Positions 17,000 through 27,702 of a stretch of 64,000 nt of DNA are shown in pieces. Position numbers and translations under genes: made by a program. How positions within the stretch are numbered: position 1 is the stretch's first letter; each line of letters opens with the position of its first letter. Below the pieces are notes generated by a model. That model made no database searches. It worked only from the letters and a program-made list of their open reading frames with translations, and was not told the DNA's origin. The stretch lies in contig NZ_QZCG01000011.1 of assembly GCF_003591515.1 (NCBI RefSeq), positions 1-64,000 on the forward strand, read 5' to 3'. The DNA is from Paracoccus onubensis (GTDB lineage Bacteria; Pseudomonadota; Alphaproteobacteria; Rhodobacterales; Rhodobacteraceae).

Positions 17000-17617
17000 A
17001 TGAAACTGCCCCTGCTTATCCTGATCGCCGCTCTTGCCGCCATCGCCCTTGCCGGACCCGAGGCGATGGGGCGGCTGGCGCTGCGGTCTGGCTGGGACGG
17101 GGCGGCGGCGCGGCTGTTATCCGACCGTGCGGCGCAGGGCGTGGCGCTGTACCGGATGGGGGATTACGCCGCCGCCGACAAGGCATTCGCCGATGCCGGC
17201 CGGTCGCAGACCTATAATCGCGGTCTCAGCCTTGCGGCCACCGGGGATTACCCGCTGTCTGTCGCCTATTTCGACGCGATGCTGTTTGCCAATCCCGCCG
17301 ATGCGCAGGCCCGGTCCAATCGCGAGCTGGTCGCCTCAATGTTCCCGCCGCCGCGCGGGGAAAGCATCGCGCCGGGACGATTGGCCGGGGCCGGAGGCAT
17401 GGAATCGGAAGAGGCGCCCGACTCCAATCTGCTTGCCAATGCCTCGGGTCCGAAATGGGACCGCCAGCTTGACCGCAAGGGCATCGCCGCGACGGATGAA
17501 TGGCTCGAGATCATCTCGGACGATCCGGGCGAGTTCCTGCGCCTGCGCATCCGCGCCGAATATGAACGCCGCGCCAATCTTGGCCTGATCCGCCCGAAAG
17601 AGGCCGACCCATGGTGA
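17000..17617 (+). CDS. BatC-like TPR lipoprotein/membrane protein
   Basis: A 205-residue protein with an N-terminal membrane or signal segment (MKLPLLILIAALAAIALAG) and TPR-like helices (AAQGVALYRMGDYAAADKAFADAGRSQTYNRGLSLAATGDYPLSVAYFDAML-type pattern, about 45-105). The C-terminal half is charged and low in homology. GGGGGA precedes the ATG at 17000. The 3' end overlaps batD by 7 nt. It likely scaffolds the VWA proteins; the role is inferred from operon structure. Confidence 0.78.
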   Translation: MKLPLLILIAALAAIALAGPEAMGRLALRSGWDGAAARLLSDRAAQGVALYRMGDYAAADKAFADAGRSQTYNRGLSLAATGDYPLSVAYFDAMLFANPADAQARSNRELVASMFPPPRGESIAPGRLAGAGGMESEEAPDSNLLANASGPKWDRQLDRKGIAATDEWLEIISDDPGEFLRLRIRAEYERRANLGLIRPKEADPW

Positions 17618-18792
17618 GCCGACCGATCCTGTCGCTGCTTCTATGGCTGTCCATTTTATGGGGGGCCGCCACGCTTCCCGCCGCCGCGCAGGGCGATACG
17701 AAGCTGCGGATCCTGTATGATCACGGCAATCCGGTCGTGTCCGAGATGGTCCGGCTGACGATTCGCGGCGAATATGACCTGACCGTCTCGCTGGAAGAGA
17801 TGGTCATCCCGAATTCGCCCGATTACGACTGGATCCAGATCGCCCGCGACGATTGGCACAAAGAGCGGGTGAATGGCCGCCTGTTGCAGATATTCGAACG
17901 GAAGATCGCCGTCTTTCCCAGCCATGACGGAGAAATCTCCATCGGCCCGATCACGCATCACCTGACCTATGTTCAGGGCAATGGGCAACGCGCGGAAACC
18001 GATGTCACCGCGCCGGCGGCAGTGCTGAACGTCAAGCCCTTTCCCGGCGATCACCGCCCCCTTTCGGCGAAGAAACTGACCCTGACCGACGAATTGTCGG
18101 CGGAACCGGGGCAGTTGAAGCAGAACGAGGTCCTGACCCGCCGCGTCACCATCGAGGCGCAGGACACGCTGGCCCATTATCTGCCTCCGCGCCCGGATCT
18201 CAGCCAGCCCTGGATGATCAGTTTCACCGCGCCCGAAGAGCGCGAGACGGTCATGACCGATAACGGTCCGGTGGCGCGGGTGGTCTGGGAATGGCAATTG
18301 CGCCCGCATACCGGCGAACCCGCCATCCTGCCCGGCGCGGGGTTTGCGTGGTTCGACAGCGCGAACCGGCGGGTCGAGATCGCGCCGCTTGACCCGATTC
18401 CCTTCGGATTTAGCGGATTTGGCGCGAATTTCGGCGATAGCGGCGATGGCAGTGCCTTGCCCAACCGCATGATTTCAATTGCCGTGCTGCTGGCTGCCTT
18501 TACCGGCGGATTGGTGGCGCTGCTATGGCAGCGCAGCCCGATGCGGGGCGATGCCCTGCAAAGACGCCTGCGCCGGTTGCTGCCCTCACCCCATATGCGG
18601 GTGATGCGGAAGGCGGCCAGCCGCAACGATCTGACCGCCCTTCGCCACGCCGCCGAACGGCATCTTGACTGGCGCGGGCTTCAGCCGCAGGGCCTGACCG
18701 AGCTTGATCGCCAGCTTTATGCGGCGTCCCCCCTGCCGGGTTTTGATGCGCGGGACTGGCTGAAATCTTTCCTGAAGTCGGCACGCGGATAA
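17611..18792 (+). CDS. BatD-like membrane protein (oxygen tolerance family)
   Basis: A 393-residue protein: signal peptide (about 1-27, cleavage after AAA-Q), two periplasmic beta domains with the BatD-type VTIEAQD and ILPGAGFAWFDS pattern, a membrane helix (about 292-312) and a cytoplasmic helical tail. It is the last gene of the moxR operon. The stop at 18790-18792 is followed within 10 nt by the R2-E remnant and the convergent opgC. Confidence 0.82.
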   Translation: MVSRPILSLLLWLSILWGAATLPAAAQGDTKLRILYDHGNPVVSEMVRLTIRGEYDLTVSLEEMVIPNSPDYDWIQIARDDWHKERVNGRLLQIFERKIAVFPSHDGEISIGPITHHLTYVQGNGQRAETDVTAPAAVLNVKPFPGDHRPLSAKKLTLTDELSAEPGQLKQNEVLTRRVTIEAQDTLAHYLPPRPDLSQPWMISFTAPEERETVMTDNGPVARVVWEWQLRPHTGEPAILPGAGFAWFDSANRRVEIAPLDPIPFGFSGFGANFGDSGDGSALPNRMISIAVLLAAFTGGLVALLWQRSPMRGDALQRRLRRLLPSPHMRVMRKAASRNDLTALRHAAERHLDWRGLQPQGLTELDRQLYAASPLPGFDARDWLKSFLKSARG

Positions 18793-18799
18793 ACCGCCG

Positions 18800-18842
18800 C
18801 CGCTATGTCCGTGCCTGAACGGGCGGGCACTGCCCGGCTTTG
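18800..18842 (+). repeat. R2 remnant, copy E, overlapping the end of opgC
   Basis: CCGCTATGTCC and GGGCACTGCCCGGCT match the two ends of copy A, with the 120-nt middle missing. On the minus strand this remnant encodes the last 14 or so residues of OpgC, and the CTA within CCGCTAT is the opgC stop TAG. Confidence 0.6.
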
Positions 18843-20050
18843 GAGGGTTCCGGAACGCATGTTTCTGCCGGAGCCTGAAGGGCGTTGGCGGCCTTGGCCG
18901 CTTTGGCAGCCTTGGCCTGAAGAGCTTTCGCCGCTCTGGCCGCTTTCCGGGCCTTTTGCCGCGGCGCGCCATATTCCAGCCAGACGATGGCAAGCCCCCA
19001 TAGCGCCATAACGACCCACAGATCGACCGCCAGTCTTTGCAATACCGGCTGATCGGCAGGATTGATCTGCAACGCATCCCCCAGAATCGACAGCAGGACG
19101 CAGGCGATGAAGGACCATAATCCGCCGCGCCCGATCTGCTGCATCGCTTCTCCGGGGCGGCTTGCGGCGATCCGCTCAATGATCCGGGCCAATGGCACCG
19201 CGACCAGCCAGCTTGCCGCGACGATCGCCAGATAGCGTGTGCCGTCCAGCGGCCATTTGTCGATATGCCCGTAGAGCGGCCTGAGCGCATTGCGCAAGGG
19301 CAACCCCGCCTGACCGAATTGAACCGCAGTGCCAAGAACCGCACCGAAAAGGAACATGGCCCAGGCAGCCAGCGTGACCGCAAGCCGATACCGCAGCAAT
19401 ACCGGCATGAACTGTTTGCGGAACAGCGACATCGCCACGCCGGTGAAGAACAGCATCTGCCAGCCGAACGGATTGAACAGGAAGCCCGATCCGCGTTGAT
19501 TGGGGATCATGGCATTCAGCGTCGGCGCGAACCACCAAAGCGTCACCGAACAGATGGCGAAAACCAGCGGCCAGCGAAGCATGACCGGAACAAGCAACGG
19601 TGTGGAGGCGATCAGCAGGACATAGACCGCCAGCACGTCCAGAAGATTCGGCTGCATCCACATGGTCATCAATGTGCCCACGTAACCCAGCGGATTCTCG
19701 AGGACCCAGATCGCATACTGGTTCCAGACGGCAGTATGTCTCATCTCGAATGCCAGCAATATTGCGGACAGAAGCGCAAGCAGCACACCGCCGATCACAA
19801 GGGCGCGCCAGACCTCGAAGGCGCGGCGGACAAACCGGCGCCTGGCAACGCCGCGGCCCTGCTTTTCCTCGACATTCAGCCAGACTATCCCGATCAGGAA
19901 TCCCGACAGCAGCACAAAGAGTTCTGCCGCATCGAAGACCACGAAATTCGCCAGCGTCACCTCGCGCAGGATCGAGGCCGGCATGTGATCGAGCATAATG
20001 CAGACAAGCGCGTAGCCGCGCAGCGCATCCAGAGATATCATGCGCTTCAT
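18803..20050 (-). CDS. opgC: OpgC-type glucan modification membrane protein
   Basis: A 415-residue multi-spanning membrane protein of the OpgC/acyltransferase-3-like family, starting MKRMISLDALRGYALVCIMLDHMP. In E. coli and Rhodobacter OpgC adds succinyl groups to periplasmic glucans. About ten hydrophobic segments end near residue 355, followed by an Ala/Lys tail (KARKAARAAKAL, KAAKAAKAA). The last residues and stop come from an R2 repeat remnant. The start overlaps the opgH stop (ATGA), so translation is coupled. Confidence 0.85.
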   Translation of the reverse strand: MKRMISLDALRGYALVCIMLDHMPASILREVTLANFVVFDAAELFVLLSGFLIGIVWLNVEEKQGRGVARRRFVRRAFEVWRALVIGGVLLALLSAILLAFEMRHTAVWNQYAIWVLENPLGYVGTLMTMWMQPNLLDVLAVYVLLIASTPLLVPVMLRWPLVFAICSVTLWWFAPTLNAMIPNQRGSGFLFNPFGWQMLFFTGVAMSLFRKQFMPVLLRYRLAVTLAAWAMFLFGAVLGTAVQFGQAGLPLRNALRPLYGHIDKWPLDGTRYLAIVAASWLVAVPLARIIERIAASRPGEAMQQIGRGGLWSFIACVLLSILGDALQINPADQPVLQRLAVDLWVVMALWGLAIVWLEYGAPRQKARKAARAAKALQAKAAKAAKAANALQAPAETCVPEPSKAGQCPPVQART

Positions 20051-22140
20051 ATGGGAAGCTGGCTCCACTCTCGCAGCAGTTCCCTGCTTGACACAAGCGC
20101 GTTTGCCTCAGCCGGGTTCAGGAAACCAAGCGCTTCCGTCTGGCTTGCCGCATTGGCGATCTTGGCGCCTGCGGTGATCTGGTCCATCCTTTCCGCGGCG
20201 GGCCTTTCGTCCAACACCGGGACAAGCGCCATATGCCAGGCCAGCAGCTCGGGTTCCTTCCCAAGGCGAAGGATCGACTCGTTACCCGATTGCTGCCGGG
20301 GAAGCTTGCGCATCACGGCCTGAGCCTCGGACAGCACCCGGGGCGGATCGCGCTCTTCCGGGGTGACCAGCAATCCGCGCATTCGGGTCCAGCGGCCAAA
20401 GACCGGGCTGGCCGAGAAACGCGAGGTCAGCGGCGACAGGATCAGCCCTATCAGGATCGGCGACAGCCAGATCAGCTGCCGCGGCGAGAATTCGGCCAGC
20501 ACGATCAGCGTGCCCACGCCCAGCGCGACATGCGCCCAGTGACGGCTGATCACGACATGCCACGGCGGAACCGTTCCGGCACGGACCTGTGCTTTCCATC
20601 CGCTGTCCCGGCCGCGCAGGATTTCGTATATCTGCCGGGTCTGGGTCAGCATCTGCACCGGGGCGATCAGTGCCGAAAGCACGATCTCGAACAGCGCGCT
20701 TGCAAGAATATGCACCGGGCCGCCGGAATTCCGCGCCAACGGCCGGAGCCACGCCCGGAAAAGCGCGAAGAATCTGGGCAGCAGCAGCAGCGCCATGGCG
20801 GTGATGAACAGCCACAGCATCCGCAGGGAATCGAAAACCGGCCATTCGGGGAAAAGCTGATAGGCGTTCGGGAAATATTCCGGCGTGGACAGAAGCACCG
20901 TGGCCGACAGCACAAGCCCGACCAGAATCAGCGCCAGCCAGATCGGGCTCATCAGGAATGCCAGCACGCCGATGGCGAAATGCGCGCCGCTTATCGCGCG
21001 GGTGCCCTTCATACCGATCAGGCCAAGATGCTGAAGGTTCCCCTGCGCCCATCTGCGTTCCCGCGCCGCCATGTCCAGCAGCGTGGGCGGGCAGCCTTCG
21101 TAACTGCCGCGCAGATCGTAATCCAGCCGGACTTTCCAGCCCGCCCGGCACAGCGCCGCCGCCTCGACGAAATCATGGCTGAGGATCGAACCGCCGAAAG
21201 GCGGTTTGCCGGGCAGTTTGGGCAATCCGCAGCATTGGGCAAAGGCAGAAATGCGGATAATTGCGTTATGGCCCCAGAAATTTCCGGTATTTCCGGACCA
21301 TGCGGCGACCCCGCGCGCGATCATCGGGCCATAGACGCGCCCGGCGAACTGAGTCAGGCGGGCGAAGATCGTTTCGCCGCCGACCAGAACCGGCATGGTC
21401 TGGATCAGAGCCAGATCCGGCGCCCCCTCCATCCGCGCCGAAAGCGCCCTGATGGTTTCGCCGCTCATGATGCTGTCGGCATCCAGAACGACCATATGAT
21501 CGTAATTCCCGCCCCAGCGGCGCAGGAATTCCGCGATATTGCCGGATTTGCGATCCTCGTTGGTTTCGCGCCGGCGATACCAGATCGGCAGAGGCGACAT
21601 TTCCCGCGCCGCCGAGACCGCCAGGGTTTCATTGACGGCAATCTCGGGGTCGCGCGTATCCGAAAGCACGAATATCTCGGTACGTTCGCCCATCCCCTCA
21701 CGCATGAGATCCTCGGCAAGGGCGGTCAGCAGGCCGATGCTTGTCGTGGCATCCTCGTGATAGATCGGCATGACAACGGCGATGCGGGCGGTGCCGGGAA
21801 TATCCGGAGTCTTCGGCACGCGTGCCAGAAAACCGACAATCGTGGCGCAGAAACTGAACCCGACCCATGCAAAGGTCGGCACGAACAAGGCCAGAAGCAT
21901 AAGCTGCATCGGCGTCGGCTTGTCGCCGAAGGCGGTCAGCATTTGCAGAAAGCCGATAACCGCCAGCGCCGCCGTCCCGCCAAAGGCGATCAGCCGGGCC
22001 AGCCAGACCCGCCAGTTCTCGAACCCGGCTTTCGGGCCTTTCGGGGGCGGTCCGCGGAAATCCTGCACCGGCATTTCCAGCGGTGCTTCCGAGGGCATCG
22101 GCGGCAAATCCGCGCCGTTACTGTCAAGCGCAATATTCAT
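20047..22140 (-). CDS. opgH: Glucans biosynthesis glucosyltransferase OpgH
   Basis: A 697-residue membrane glycosyltransferase (family 2) that polymerises UDP-glucose into the linear backbone of osmoregulated periplasmic glucans. Visible: hydrophobic segments near 50-110, the catalytic VVLDADSIMSG, DYDLRGSYEGCPPTLLDMAARERRWAQGN with the Q/RxxRW-type acceptor motif, then several membrane helices (about 355-470, 545-590). Its 5' end overlaps opgG by 4 nt; the order opgG-opgH-opgC is one coupled operon. Confidence 0.93.
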   Translation of the reverse strand: MNIALDSNGADLPPMPSEAPLEMPVQDFRGPPPKGPKAGFENWRVWLARLIAFGGTAALAVIGFLQMLTAFGDKPTPMQLMLLALFVPTFAWVGFSFCATIVGFLARVPKTPDIPGTARIAVVMPIYHEDATTSIGLLTALAEDLMREGMGERTEIFVLSDTRDPEIAVNETLAVSAAREMSPLPIWYRRRETNEDRKSGNIAEFLRRWGGNYDHMVVLDADSIMSGETIRALSARMEGAPDLALIQTMPVLVGGETIFARLTQFAGRVYGPMIARGVAAWSGNTGNFWGHNAIIRISAFAQCCGLPKLPGKPPFGGSILSHDFVEAAALCRAGWKVRLDYDLRGSYEGCPPTLLDMAARERRWAQGNLQHLGLIGMKGTRAISGAHFAIGVLAFLMSPIWLALILVGLVLSATVLLSTPEYFPNAYQLFPEWPVFDSLRMLWLFITAMALLLLPRFFALFRAWLRPLARNSGGPVHILASALFEIVLSALIAPVQMLTQTRQIYEILRGRDSGWKAQVRAGTVPPWHVVISRHWAHVALGVGTLIVLAEFSPRQLIWLSPILIGLILSPLTSRFSASPVFGRWTRMRGLLVTPEERDPPRVLSEAQAVMRKLPRQQSGNESILRLGKEPELLAWHMALVPVLDERPAAERMDQITAGAKIANAASQTEALGFLNPAEANALVSSRELLREWSQLPI

Positions 22141-23696
22141 GCCGACCAGCGAGTCATCCAGGTTTCGCTAAGCGCGATCCCGTCCTTGCCGGTCAATACG
22201 GCCTGAATATCTGCGAATTGCGCGTTTTCGGGCTGAAACTCGAAAGCGAGCCGCAAAACCTGCTGCTCGGGCAATTGCTTCAGATAGGCGTGAACGATCT
22301 TGCCCTTCGAGGTCGTCACCTTGGATTCCGGCAGTTCCGAAGAGAACAGGGACAGATCGAAATCGACGATGTAACTTCTTTGCGTTTCCTCATTGATCGA
22401 GCGGCCCGACCGGACCTGCCGGATCTTTGCCAGCGGCAATTCGCTTGGCGGCAGGGCCGAGAAGCTCATCCGATACTGGAATTCGCGCCGCTTGCCCTTG
22501 GTGATCGGTTCCTTGGGCACCCAATAGCTGACGATATTGTCGTTGAACTCATTCTCGACCGGAATTTCAACCAGCCTGATCTCGCCATCGCCCCAATCGC
22601 CCTCGGGTTCGATCCATGCCGAGGGGCGCAGGTGATAGGATGCTTCGGCATCCTGATAATCCTCGAACTCCCGCTTGCGCTGAATCAGACCGAAGCCGCG
22701 CGGATTGCTGTCCACGAATGAGGCGATCTGAAGATTCTTCGGCGATGACAGGCTGCGCCACAGGGCCTGACCCGCGCCGGTATGCATCTGCAGCCCGTCG
22801 CTGTCATGAACGGCGGGTCGGTAATCGTCGACCGTGCGGCGGCTTGCGGGACTGAACCAGAACATCGAGGTCAGCGGCGCAATCCCGGTTTCGCGCAGAT
22901 CGATGCGCGGGAACAATGCGACCCGCGTGCGGACCATGGTCACGGCACCCGGGCTGACATCGAATTCATAGGCGCCAGTCACCGATTTGCTGTCCAGAAT
23001 CGCGTGAATGCGGATCGTCCCGGCAGAATCCGGATCGGGTTCGTGAATCCAGAAATCGGTAAAGAGAGGAAATTCCTCGCCATCGGGACTGCCGGTCTTG
23101 ATCGCCAATCCGCGGGCAGACAGACCGTAAAGGGTTCCGCGCGCCACGGCCCGGAAATAGGTCGCGCCCTGAAAGACCAGGAATTCATCCATGACGCCGG
23201 GCTTGTTCAGCGTGGTCCGCATGCGGAAACCCGACCAGCCCATCTCGCCCTTGGTATCCAGATCGGCGCCGTCCGGAAATTGCGAGGGATCGAATTCCAG
23301 CATATGCGGATCGAAGCCAAGCTTCTGCGGAACGCCGTCCCGGACGATGCTGATATTCACCGGCTCGTAGAAGATTACGCCCGGCGGCAACAGATCAAGC
23401 GCAAAGCCCCCGCGCCCCTCAAGCGGATCCAGATCGCGGCGGAAACGAATCCCGCGATATTGATCGTAATTCAGATCGGCAAAACTGCCGACCTGTTCGG
23501 CCACGGGCTGGGTGTAAACGCGGGTCGCGCGGTCTTCCGCAATCGCGGCGACGTCTTCGAACCCGAAATCACGATGCGCGGTCGGCACATCCCCGCCAGT
23601 TTCATCGTCAGCTTCCTGAGCCTGCGCCCTGGTTGCCACAATCTGACCACCGACTGCCAGCACACTGGCGGCATTAAGAAATTGTCTGCGCTTCAT
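22137..23696 (-). CDS. opgG: Periplasmic glucan biosynthesis protein OpgG/OpgD family
   Basis: A 519-residue protein with an N-terminal twin-arginine signal (MKRRQFLNAASVLAVGG, cleavage after AQA), then the large OpgG beta-sandwich and C-terminal Ig-like domain. It acts in the periplasm on the nascent glucan, adding or arranging branches. The Tat-type signal is closer to E. coli OpgD than OpgG. The start is the ATG at 23696 at the head of the signal; upstream codons overlap the likely promoter. Confidence 0.9.
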   Translation of the reverse strand: MKRRQFLNAASVLAVGGQIVATRAQAQEADDETGGDVPTAHRDFGFEDVAAIAEDRATRVYTQPVAEQVGSFADLNYDQYRGIRFRRDLDPLEGRGGFALDLLPPGVIFYEPVNISIVRDGVPQKLGFDPHMLEFDPSQFPDGADLDTKGEMGWSGFRMRTTLNKPGVMDEFLVFQGATYFRAVARGTLYGLSARGLAIKTGSPDGEEFPLFTDFWIHEPDPDSAGTIRIHAILDSKSVTGAYEFDVSPGAVTMVRTRVALFPRIDLRETGIAPLTSMFWFSPASRRTVDDYRPAVHDSDGLQMHTGAGQALWRSLSSPKNLQIASFVDSNPRGFGLIQRKREFEDYQDAEASYHLRPSAWIEPEGDWGDGEIRLVEIPVENEFNDNIVSYWVPKEPITKGKRREFQYRMSFSALPPSELPLAKIRQVRSGRSINEETQRSYIVDFDLSLFSSELPESKVTTSKGKIVHAYLKQLPEQQVLRLAFEFQPENAQFADIQAVLTGKDGIALSETWMTRWSA

Positions 23697-23726
23697 ACGT
23701 GGATTTCGATGCCCAAAAACCTGATT

Positions 23727-23787
23727 ATCATACGGACCCTGCCGCATTGCAGCAAGCTGTATAGGCGGTAACGTGCTGCTCTGCCAA
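23727..23787 (-). promoter_or_regulatory. Two candidate sigma-70 promoters upstream of opgG
   Basis: On the minus strand: TTGGCA (23787-23782), 18-nt spacer, TATACA (23763-23758); and TTGCTG (23755-23750), 17-nt spacer, TATGAT (23732-23727). Both point to opgG, whose ATG is 31 nt past the nearer -10. Confidence 0.45.
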
Positions 23788-23858
23788 CAGGTTTCCTGCT
23801 GACAGGCATAACCTTTAATTACCTAATGTTAACTCACAACGCAGTATCATCCATTCAA

Positions 23859-26105
23859 CTATTGGCGTGCAAGCCATTCCGTGATCGGTCGGCGAAGATT
23901 GGGTCGCCCCTCTTGCAGCGCGGCGTCGATAACCTTGCGCAGCTCGATAATGGAAACCCGCCGAATCAAGTGCTTGACCGGACCGACCGAAGCCGGGCGC
24001 ATGGACAGCCTGCGAATGCCCAGTGCCGCTAATGTCAATGCTTCGATGGGCCGGCCGGCATCTTCCCCACAGAACGAAAGCGGTACGCGTGCTTCTTCGC
24101 AGCGCGCGACGATCTGCTGAAGCAGCAGCAGAAATGAGGAACTGAGCGTGTCGTAACGTCTCCGCACGCGTTCATTCTCGCGGTCTGCGGCGAAAAAGAA
24201 CTGCTTCAGATCGTTGCCGCCAATCGAAATGAAATCGCACATTTCGAAGAATCGTTTGGGCGCGAACGCCATTGCCGGCGTTTCAAGCATCGCGCCAACC
24301 CGGATATCGCTGGGCATATCGTGACCCAGCCGCTGCTCGCGGGACAGCTCATGCATCAAAATGCGGTAAGCGTCCTCGTATTCGCCGATATCCGAGACAA
24401 AGGGGAACATCACATGCAGCCGTTCCCCCGCAGCGGCGCGAATCAGCGATTGCAGCTGCATCCGCAACACGCCGCGCTTGTCCAGACCAACCCTGATCGC
24501 CCGCCAGCCCATCGCCGGATTCGGCTCGTCCTGCGGCTTCATATATGGCAGCACCTTGTCGGAACCGATATCCAGCGTCCGGAACATGACCGGCCTGCCA
24601 CGCGCGCTGTCCATGACATGACGGTAAAGCCGCGCCAGCTCGGCCCGCTGGGGCACATGGTTGCGAATCAGGAACTGCAATTCGGTGCGAAACAGCCCGA
24701 CACCCTCGGCGCCCGAGCCTTCCAGCGAGGGCAGATCGGCCATCAGCCCGGCATTCATGTAAAGCTGAATGGTCGTGCCGCAGGTGCCGGTGGCGGGCAG
24801 ATTGCGCAGGCTGGCATAGCGGTCCTGCGCCGCGGCCTGCATCGCCAGATTGTCGCGGAAGGCGACCGCAACGCTTTCTTCGGGACGCAGGTGAACGATG
24901 CCCTGATCGCCATCGACCAGAATCGGATCGCCGTTCAACGCCTCGGCGGTGATGCGCGGCGCGTGAATCACCAGCGGAATGGCCAGCGCCCGCGCCACGA
25001 TCGTGGCATGGCTGCCGACCGAGCCCTCTTCCAGCACCACGCCCTTCAGCTTGCGGCCATATTCCAGCAATTCCGCAGGGCCGATATTGCGGGCGATGAG
25101 AATCGGGTCGTCGGGCATCTCGGCGCCGGTATCGTTGCCCTGACCGGTCAGGATGCGCAGCAGCCGGTTCGAGAGATCGTCCAGATCGTGCAGGCGGTCG
25201 CGCAGATAGGGATCGGCGGCAAGTTCCAGCCGGGCACGGGCGGCAGATTGCTCTTTCTCGACCGCGGCTTCGGCGGACAGGCCCAGCTTGATATCCTCTT
25301 CCATCCGGCGCAGCCAGCTTCGCGAATGGGCGAACATCCGATAGGTTTCCAGCACGGCGGCATGTTCGCCGCCATCGCCCATATCGGCGGCGGCCACCAT
25401 CGTATCGACGGTTTCACGCAGGCGGTTCACGCCCTCATGCAGCCGTGCCAGCTCGGTCTCGGGATCGTCGCCGACGGGGTTGGCGATCACGACGCGGGGA
25501 TCATGCAGCCAGACATGGCCTTCGGCCAGACCCTCCTGCCCGGTCCCGCCGCGCAGCATCAGCGGGAAACGATGGGCCGAGGGCATGGAATCGGACTGGC
25601 CGTCCTGAAAAGCGCCAAGTTCGGTCATCTCGGCCAGAACCATGGCCACGACTTCCAGACCATATACATCGTCATCGGTGAACTGGCGTTTGTCCTGCGA
25701 CTGAACGACCAGCACGCCCAGGCGTTCGCCCACGCGCTGGATCGGAACGCCAAGGAAACTGGGGAAAACCTCTTCGCCAGTTTCGGGCATGAAGCGGAAA
25801 CCGGGGGCAGAGGGCGCATCGGCGGTATTGATATAGCGTCCGGTCCGGGCGACGCGCCCCACCAGACCTTCGCCCAGCCGCAGCCGGGTCTGATGCACGG
25901 CAGCCGCGCGCAGACCCTCGGTCGCGCAAAGCTCCAGCGTTTCGGCATCGCGGAACAGGTAGATCGAGCAGACCTGCGTGCCCATCGAATCGGCGATGTG
26001 ATGGGTGATCTGGTCAAGCCGATCCTGCCCGCCGCCCGGCGCGGCAAGAATCCCCTTCAGCCGCCTGAGCAGCGTACGTGAGTCGCTATCGTTACGATCC
26101 GGCAT
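23859..26105 (-). CDS. ptsP: Phosphoenolpyruvate-protein phosphotransferase PtsP (EINtr)
   Basis: A 748-residue Enzyme I of the nitrogen PTS. An N-terminal GAF domain (about 20-165) distinguishes it from sugar EI; then the HPr-binding/phospho-His region with GSVGSHATIVARAL, and the PEP-utilising barrel with EGVGLFRTEL, RTLDIGSDK, GAMLETPAM and SIGGNDLKQF. It starts the phospho-relay ending at EIIANtr (ptsN at 7438). It follows lysC by 68 nt on the same strand, the usual pair in Rhodobacterales. Confidence 0.94.
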   Translation of the reverse strand: MPDRNDSDSRTLLRRLKGILAAPGGGQDRLDQITHHIADSMGTQVCSIYLFRDAETLELCATEGLRAAAVHQTRLRLGEGLVGRVARTGRYINTADAPSAPGFRFMPETGEEVFPSFLGVPIQRVGERLGVLVVQSQDKRQFTDDDVYGLEVVAMVLAEMTELGAFQDGQSDSMPSAHRFPLMLRGGTGQEGLAEGHVWLHDPRVVIANPVGDDPETELARLHEGVNRLRETVDTMVAAADMGDGGEHAAVLETYRMFAHSRSWLRRMEEDIKLGLSAEAAVEKEQSAARARLELAADPYLRDRLHDLDDLSNRLLRILTGQGNDTGAEMPDDPILIARNIGPAELLEYGRKLKGVVLEEGSVGSHATIVARALAIPLVIHAPRITAEALNGDPILVDGDQGIVHLRPEESVAVAFRDNLAMQAAAQDRYASLRNLPATGTCGTTIQLYMNAGLMADLPSLEGSGAEGVGLFRTELQFLIRNHVPQRAELARLYRHVMDSARGRPVMFRTLDIGSDKVLPYMKPQDEPNPAMGWRAIRVGLDKRGVLRMQLQSLIRAAAGERLHVMFPFVSDIGEYEDAYRILMHELSREQRLGHDMPSDIRVGAMLETPAMAFAPKRFFEMCDFISIGGNDLKQFFFAADRENERVRRRYDTLSSSFLLLLQQIVARCEEARVPLSFCGEDAGRPIEALTLAALGIRRLSMRPASVGPVKHLIRRVSIIELRKVIDAALQEGRPNLRRPITEWLARQ

Positions 26106-26173
26106 CGCGCCCCTGTATTTCTTGCCGCGATGGCCCGGCGGCCCGTTCCCGGATCTTGCGCCGGGTTAAAGGA

Positions 26174-27430
<1,257 letters not shown>

Positions 27431-27604
27431 GCGGGCCTCCAGCCTCAGACCTGTTCATCGGCGGGGTTTTTATGGGCGGCGGCGGGAAACCACAAGGGCA
27501 AGCGCATGCCCCGGCATCACTTCTTGCATATTTCCGACAAAAAAACTGTCTGAACGGGGAAGCGGTGGCCGGGAATTGATCGATTGATTGCGTTCCGCGC
27601 TGCA

Positions 27605-27694
27605 GCGGGGGATTTTGCATCCCCCGCACCCCCTGCAAGGTTTTTAGGCAAAGAAGAAATACGCGGAAGAAAGGATCGTTTCGGGGCGATCCGG
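27605..27694 (-). repeat. R1 dispersed repeat, copy 3 (with leader)
   Basis: The core (27605-27658) is nearly the same as copy 1, including the perfect GCGGGGGAT/ATCCCCCGC hairpin; the leader CGGGGCGATCCGG is at 27682-27694. It is in the 272-nt gap upstream of lysC and downstream of the short-chain dehydrogenase, in the sense of both genes. Confidence 0.8.
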
Positions 27695-27702
27695 TCATAT
27701 CG

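Noticed and set aside
20233..22206. A 657-codon frame antisense to opgH
   Set aside because: It mirrors opgH codon structure in GC-rich DNA, is very rich in Arg, Gln, Pro and Gly, and has no family motif.
24321..26081. A 586-codon frame antisense to ptsP
   Set aside because: A shadow of ptsP; no domain likeness and no ribosome-binding site.
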